A stretch of 64,000 bases of DNA, from contig JACPIS010000009.1 in assembly GCA_016187925.1 (NCBI GenBank), forward strand, positions 62,001-126,000. Reading direction: 5' to 3'. Shown in pieces: positions 60,756-64,000 of this stretch. Source of the stretch: Opitutia bacterium (lineage in GTDB: Bacteria; Verrucomicrobiota; Verrucomicrobiia; Opitutales; Opitutaceae). Under the pieces are notes generated by a model, which saw only the letters and a program-made list of their open reading frames with translations, ran no database searches and was not told the origin of the DNA. Made by a program: the position numbers and the translations under genes. Positions within the stretch are counted from its first letter, which is position 1. Every line of letters begins with the position of its first letter.

Positions 60756-61919
60756 TCAGGAGGAGGCGGGCGGCGGCGGAGGAGTGCTCTCGGAAATCTC
60801 AAGCACGGCGAAGGGATACCGCAAGGAATTCGTCTCGGCATTATTTCCACCCGGACGGCCGGGGGTCGCGCCGGGGCCGGCGGGCTGGGCCGCGCGGGCA
60901 TCCGGCGTGGCGCGCGCCGGCGACGCGAGGCCGCGCGCGGTGTTGGCCGGGTTGGCCGGATCCGCGACGAGCCCGCTCGGGAGCCGCGCCGCGCTGGGCG
61001 GCGCCACCAGTGCCGTGAGCCGCATCGACGCCGCGCCCTCCCGCGCCGTCACGATGATGCGCAGGCAGGAGATCTGGGTGTTGAAACCGTTCAGCGCCAC
61101 CTTGCCGAGCTGGCGGCGCGCATCGGCCGTCGAACGGAAGAAAGGCGGGGCGTTCGTCCCGGCGGCCACGGCGCCGAGGTGCTTCTGCAGCGCATCGACC
61201 TGTGTCTGGTCCCAGCCCGCCGCGAGCAGCACGGCCGCGCCGGCGGTGTTGAGGTTGGTGCCGGCGAACTGGTAGAGCGACACGCGCTCCGTGAAGTCGC
61301 GCCAGAGCTGCGTGGGCTGGCCGTCGGCGTCGTAGAAATAGTCCCGCGCGACATTGATGGCCGCCAGCTCGTCGAACGAACGCAGCGGCCGGTAAGGCGG
61401 CTGGGCCGGCGGGTCGTTGCGCTGGTAGGCGTCCGGGCTCACGTCGCCCGATGTGGCGTTGTAGCCCGGCTGCATCCAGGCCAGCAGGGCATCGGCCACG
61501 CGCGCGGCGTCGTTGGGGCCCAGGCCGAGTTGGACGAACAGCGGTGGCAGCGTATCGGGCCGCAGCGTGGGCAGGGAGAGTTTGGCGCTCTCGTCCTCGA
61601 AGGTGATCTCCAGCTTGACCCCCGGCCGCGGGACATAGCCTGCGTAGTCCAGCGGATCGCCCCAGCCCTGCGCGGGTGCGTACAAGGCGCCGTCGATGGC
61701 GCGGAAATCCGCCAGCGCCGCGAGCGTCGTCTCGAGCGCGGAGTAGGCGTCGGCCCGCAGGCGCTCCCGGTCCGCCGTGCGCATGGTGATGAGCAGGTCG
61801 GTGCTGCTGGCCTCCACCAGCCGCGTGAGCAGCAGCGCCGCGAACACGAGCGTGATCAGCAGCACGATCAGCACGGAGCCGCGCCGCGAACGGAGGAACT
61901 GAGGGCGAAACGCGCGCAT
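60756..61919 (-). CDS. gspK: Type II secretion minor pseudopilin GspK
   Basis: The 387-residue protein starts at ATG 61919. The N-terminal helix RGSVLIVLLITLVFAALLLT lacks the Glu at +5, as is usual for GspK. The body contains the helix-hairpin-helix-like segment LNTAGAAVLLAAGWDQTQVDAL and the conserved DESAKLSL region. A Pro/Ala-rich tail ends it. GspK caps the pseudopilus tip with GspI and GspJ. The gene sits between gspJ and gspL in the standard order. Confidence 0.87.
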   Translation of the reverse strand: MRAFRPQFLRSRRGSVLIVLLITLVFAALLLTRLVEASSTDLLITMRTADRERLRADAYSALETTLAALADFRAIDGALYAPAQGWGDPLDYAGYVPRPGVKLEITFEDESAKLSLPTLRPDTLPPLFVQLGLGPNDAARVADALLAWMQPGYNATSGDVSPDAYQRNDPPAQPPYRPLRSFDELAAINVARDYFYDADGQPTQLWRDFTERVSLYQFAGTNLNTAGAAVLLAAGWDQTQVDALQKHLGAVAAGTNAPPFFRSTADARRQLGKVALNGFNTQISCLRIIVTAREGAASMRLTALVAPPSAARLPSGLVADPANPANTARGLASPARATPDARAAQPAGPGATPGRPGGNNAETNSLRYPFAVLEISESTPPPPPASS

Positions 61920-61921
61920 GG

Positions 61922-62590
61922 TCAGTAGGCGGGCACGCCCTCCTCCGCGGAATCGGGCAGCGTGATGATCTCCTCGGTCTCCTCCTTGCCGTGACGGAAA
62001 CGCAGCCGCAGGCGGCTCGGCGCGAGATAGGTGCCGTTCGGGCCCGGCTGCAGGTCGGCCTTGGTCTGCCAGGAGCCGGCGATGTCGTCGTAATAATCGT
62101 AGCTCAGCGCCGTGACATAGGGCGAGAGCACGGCCTTGCGCAGCGGCGCCGACGCGAAGTCGAGTTCGAGCCGCGATTTCCAATAGAGCACGAGGCCGTC
62201 CTCGCCGGTCCAACCGAGCGCGCATTGCACCTCGGGCAGCGGCTGCCCGGTCCAGCCCATGACACGGTCCCCCGCGGGCAGGTCGAACTGCAACAGCGTC
62301 GCGCGGCCCTGCGGCAACGGGCACTCGGCGGGCACGGCGGCGCCGAGCGTCGTGCCGCTCCGGCGCGCAGCGACCGCGGCCGTTTGCACCAATTCCTCCA
62401 CGTGGCGGGCGACTGCGCGCGTGTGCTGGATGAACACGAAATGCTCCTGCCGCCGCGTCCAGACCTCCGTGATGGAGAACACGAACTGGTTGAGCGCGGT
62501 CAGCAGCGCCGCCAGCAGCACCAGCGCGAGCAGCACCTCGACGAGCGTGAAGCCGCGCACCCGGCGCGATGAGGTGGAGCGGCGGTTCAT
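61922..62590 (-). CDS. gspJ: Type II secretion minor pseudopilin GspJ
   Basis: The 222-residue protein, from ATG 62590, has the prepilin motif RVRG|FTLVEVLLALVLLAALLTAL. This is the only complete pseudopilin in the window with Gly at -1. The globular part with LYWKSRLELD and LSYDYYDDIAGSW fits GspJ. It overlaps gspI by four bases and is followed by gspK after 2 bases. Confidence 0.85.
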   Translation of the reverse strand: MNRRSTSSRRVRGFTLVEVLLALVLLAALLTALNQFVFSITEVWTRRQEHFVFIQHTRAVARHVEELVQTAAVAARRSGTTLGAAVPAECPLPQGRATLLQFDLPAGDRVMGWTGQPLPEVQCALGWTGEDGLVLYWKSRLELDFASAPLRKAVLSPYVTALSYDYYDDIAGSWQTKADLQPGPNGTYLAPSRLRLRFRHGKEETEEIITLPDSAEEGVPAY

Positions 62591-63075
62591 TGGTTCGTGC
62601 GCTGCGCCAGCCGGTCGCGGGCGGCCGCGCGCAGGGCCTCCCGGTCGGCGGGCTGCGACCACGTGGGCCGCAGCAGCCGGAAATCCTCGGTGATGGCCGG
62701 CAACGCGCCGCCGTCGGGCGACGTCAGCTCGATCTGCAGGGTGACGTCGAACAGGTCCGCGACGTCGGTGGGTGTGACCGCCGCCTGCCAGCGGGCGCGG
62801 TAGCGGTCGGGAAGCTCGAGGTCGTTCCACTCCTCGACCTTCGCCAGATCGGGCTGCGACCACAGCGCCGTGTGCACGAGCCGCCGGACCGACGCGAGAT
62901 TGTCGCGCTGCAGCGCGGCCTGCTGGGCGTTGAGCACATTGACGAAGGCGCCGATCAGCACCACGCCCGCGAAGGCAAAGATCGCGAGCGCAACCAGCAC
63001 CTCGATGAGCGTGAACGCCCGCCGGCCGCGCACGCGGAGGGACGAAACGAGAGCGTTGGAGGGCGGCAAGCGCAT
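62587..63075 (-). CDS. gspI: Type II secretion minor pseudopilin GspI
   Basis: The 162-residue protein has RRA|FTLIEVLVALAIFAFAGVVL and a short body with ALWSQPDLAK. The E-V-L-V-A-L-A-I-F motif is characteristic of GspI. Ala is at -1. It initiates the pseudopilus tip with GspJ and GspK. Overlap with gspJ and a 1-base gap to gspH indicate tight coupling. Confidence 0.83.
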   Translation of the reverse strand: MRLPPSNALVSSLRVRGRRAFTLIEVLVALAIFAFAGVVLIGAFVNVLNAQQAALQRDNLASVRRLVHTALWSQPDLAKVEEWNDLELPDRYRARWQAAVTPTDVADLFDVTLQIELTSPDGGALPAITEDFRLLRPTWSQPADREALRAAARDRLAQRTNQ

Positions 63076-63076
63076 G

Positions 63077-63601
63077 TCAGGGCCGGCTGGCCGCGGAGGT
63101 CAGCGCCGTGCAGGTCCACGGGTCGATGTTCAGGATGAGGCTCCGGTTGTCGTGCACGAGCTCGAGCCGGAACGGATCGCAGGTGCCGTCGGGATAGAAG
63201 CGCACGGAGGCGATGGTGTTCTCGACCAGCCGGCCGCCGATGAGCACGGACGAGGAAGTCATGCCCAGCAGGCGCGCGGCGCCCTCGCCCTTGAGGTCGG
63301 CGCCGTGGCCGCCCCACTCGAGACGCCGGCCGTCCGCGGCGCCGCGCAGCCGGAGCGTCTGGTTGGTGGTCACCGCCTCGCGCCGGGCGGCGGCGAGCGC
63401 CGTGAGCGCGCTGTTTTCCAGATCGTCGCGCTGGGCCGCGCGGAGCAGCGACTCGCTGCCGATAAAGAGCACGGTCGCGATGAGCCCCCCGATGGCGAGC
63501 ACCATGAGCATTTCCAGCAGGGTGAAGGCGCGGCGGCCGGCGGGCGGCCGGGCGGGCCCGGCGGGAAAACGCAGAGCGGCGGCCGGGCGGCGCATCGTCA
63601 C
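63077..63601 (-). CDS. gspH: Type II secretion minor pseudopilin GspH-like
   Basis: The 174-residue protein has a long basic leader and RRA|FTLLEMLMVLAIGGLIATVLF. The body (ALAAARREAVTTNQTLRL) shows the helix plus beta pattern of GspH/FimT proteins. Ala is at -1. It lies between gspG and gspI and overlaps gspG by four bases. Confidence 0.82.
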   Translation of the reverse strand: MTMRRPAAALRFPAGPARPPAGRRAFTLLEMLMVLAIGGLIATVLFIGSESLLRAAQRDDLENSALTALAAARREAVTTNQTLRLRGAADGRRLEWGGHGADLKGEGAARLLGMTSSSVLIGGRLVENTIASVRFYPDGTCDPFRLELVHDNRSLILNIDPWTCTALTSAASRP

Positions 63602-64000
63602 CAGTTGCCGATGTCGTCGGCCGTATCCGGCGTCTTGTCCGGTCCGCGGGAAAACAGATCGTAGCTGCCGGTGTTCTTCGTGCCGGGATAACGGTATTCG
63701 TAGGGCGAGCCCCAGGGATCGACGGGGAGCTTGTTGCCCGGCGTGTCGAGGTAGGGGCCGCGCCAGCGGTCCGCACCATTCTGCGGTGCCGCGAGCAGCA
63801 CGGCCAAACCCTCGGCGGTCGAGGGATAGTCGCCGAGATCGATGCGATAGCGCGTGAGCGGCGTCTTCATCGAGTCGCGCACGAAGATGCGGGCGACGGC
63901 CTCCTGGCTCTGGCCGAAAATCTTGTCGGTGTTGCTCACGACGAGGCCGACGAGCAGGCCGATGATGGCGAGCACGACCAGAATTTCCAAAAGCGTGAAG
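63598..64000 (-). CDS. gspG: Type II secretion major pseudopilin GspG (partial, runs off the right edge)
   Basis: The first bases seen encode FTLLEILVVLAIIGLLVGLV, so only the leader is missing. The body has YRIDLGDYPSTAEGLAVLLA, WRGPYLDT, LPVDPWGSPYEYRYPG and a PDKTPDTADDIGNW end, which includes the calcium-binding Asp-rich loop of GspG. It is the main pseudopilus subunit. It is the first visible gene of the minus-strand operon. Confidence 0.93.
   Translation of the reverse strand, partial: FTLLEILVVLAIIGLLVGLVVSNTDKIFGQSQEAVARIFVRDSMKTPLTRYRIDLGDYPSTAEGLAVLLAAPQNGADRWRGPYLDTPGNKLPVDPWGSPYEYRYPGTKNTGSYDLFSRGPDKTPDTADDIGNW

Overview
The window is GC-rich, densely coded chromosomal DNA of a Gram-negative bacterium. 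Outer-membrane secretion genes (secretin GspD, pseudopilins), an exosortase, a membrane-bound urate oxidase of PuuD type, a 33-residue ribosomal-type protein and many dispersed palindromic repeats suggest a member of the Verrucomicrobiota, possibly Opitutaceae. That placement is an inference from gene content; no rRNA or tRNA gene is visible to anchor it.

Layout. 1-1388: the end of a pilMN-like pilus assembly operon (minus). 1664-8203 (minus): a mini-protein of the mS38/bS22 type, a two-subunit AddAB-like helicase-nuclease and rpsT. 8529-11507: three prepilin-like genes (PilV/PilW/PilX type). 11568-15892: two divergent, mirror-image modules, each pairing a membrane-anchored spermidine-synthase-like protein with a small membrane protein. 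16095-17226 (minus): a C4 zinc-ribbon coiled-coil protein followed directly by RNase P RNA. 17501-23725: gyrB and gyrA, separated by a RelE-type toxin-antitoxin cassette bounded by a duplication of the gyrB 3' end, and by a HEPN-like gene of lower GC. 23726-24261: a repeat cluster. 24262-33981: mixed metabolic and envelope genes (PtsN-like EIIA, DUF4410-type lipoprotein, S46 peptidase, CorA, GT-C enzyme, M28 peptidase, MFS transporter). 34025-38285: WecG-type glycosyltransferase, DnaQ-like exonuclease, inositol-phosphatase-family enzyme, PuuD and QueF. 38335-47548: exosortase/EpsI fusion and surface-polysaccharide genes (methyltransferases, GT9, GT4, GT2, flippase, O-antigen ligase). 47610-53422: RodA, RNase E/G, an aldo/keto reductase and a Fic protein with a regular four-half-site element upstream. 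53775-64000: a type II secretion system in two convergent arms, gspDEF (plus) and gspGHIJKLM (minus), with repeats where the arms meet.

How the genes work together. The secretion genes cover outer-membrane channel, ATPase, inner-membrane platform and pseudopilus; GspC and the prepilin peptidase are not in the window. The polysaccharide block holds modification, transfer, flipping and ligation functions, consistent with an exopolysaccharide or O-antigen locus tied to exosortase-dependent surface anchoring. The most unusual points are the gyrB 3'-end duplication around the toxin-antitoxin cassette, the mirror-image synthase-like modules, and the four-half-site element before the Fic gene.
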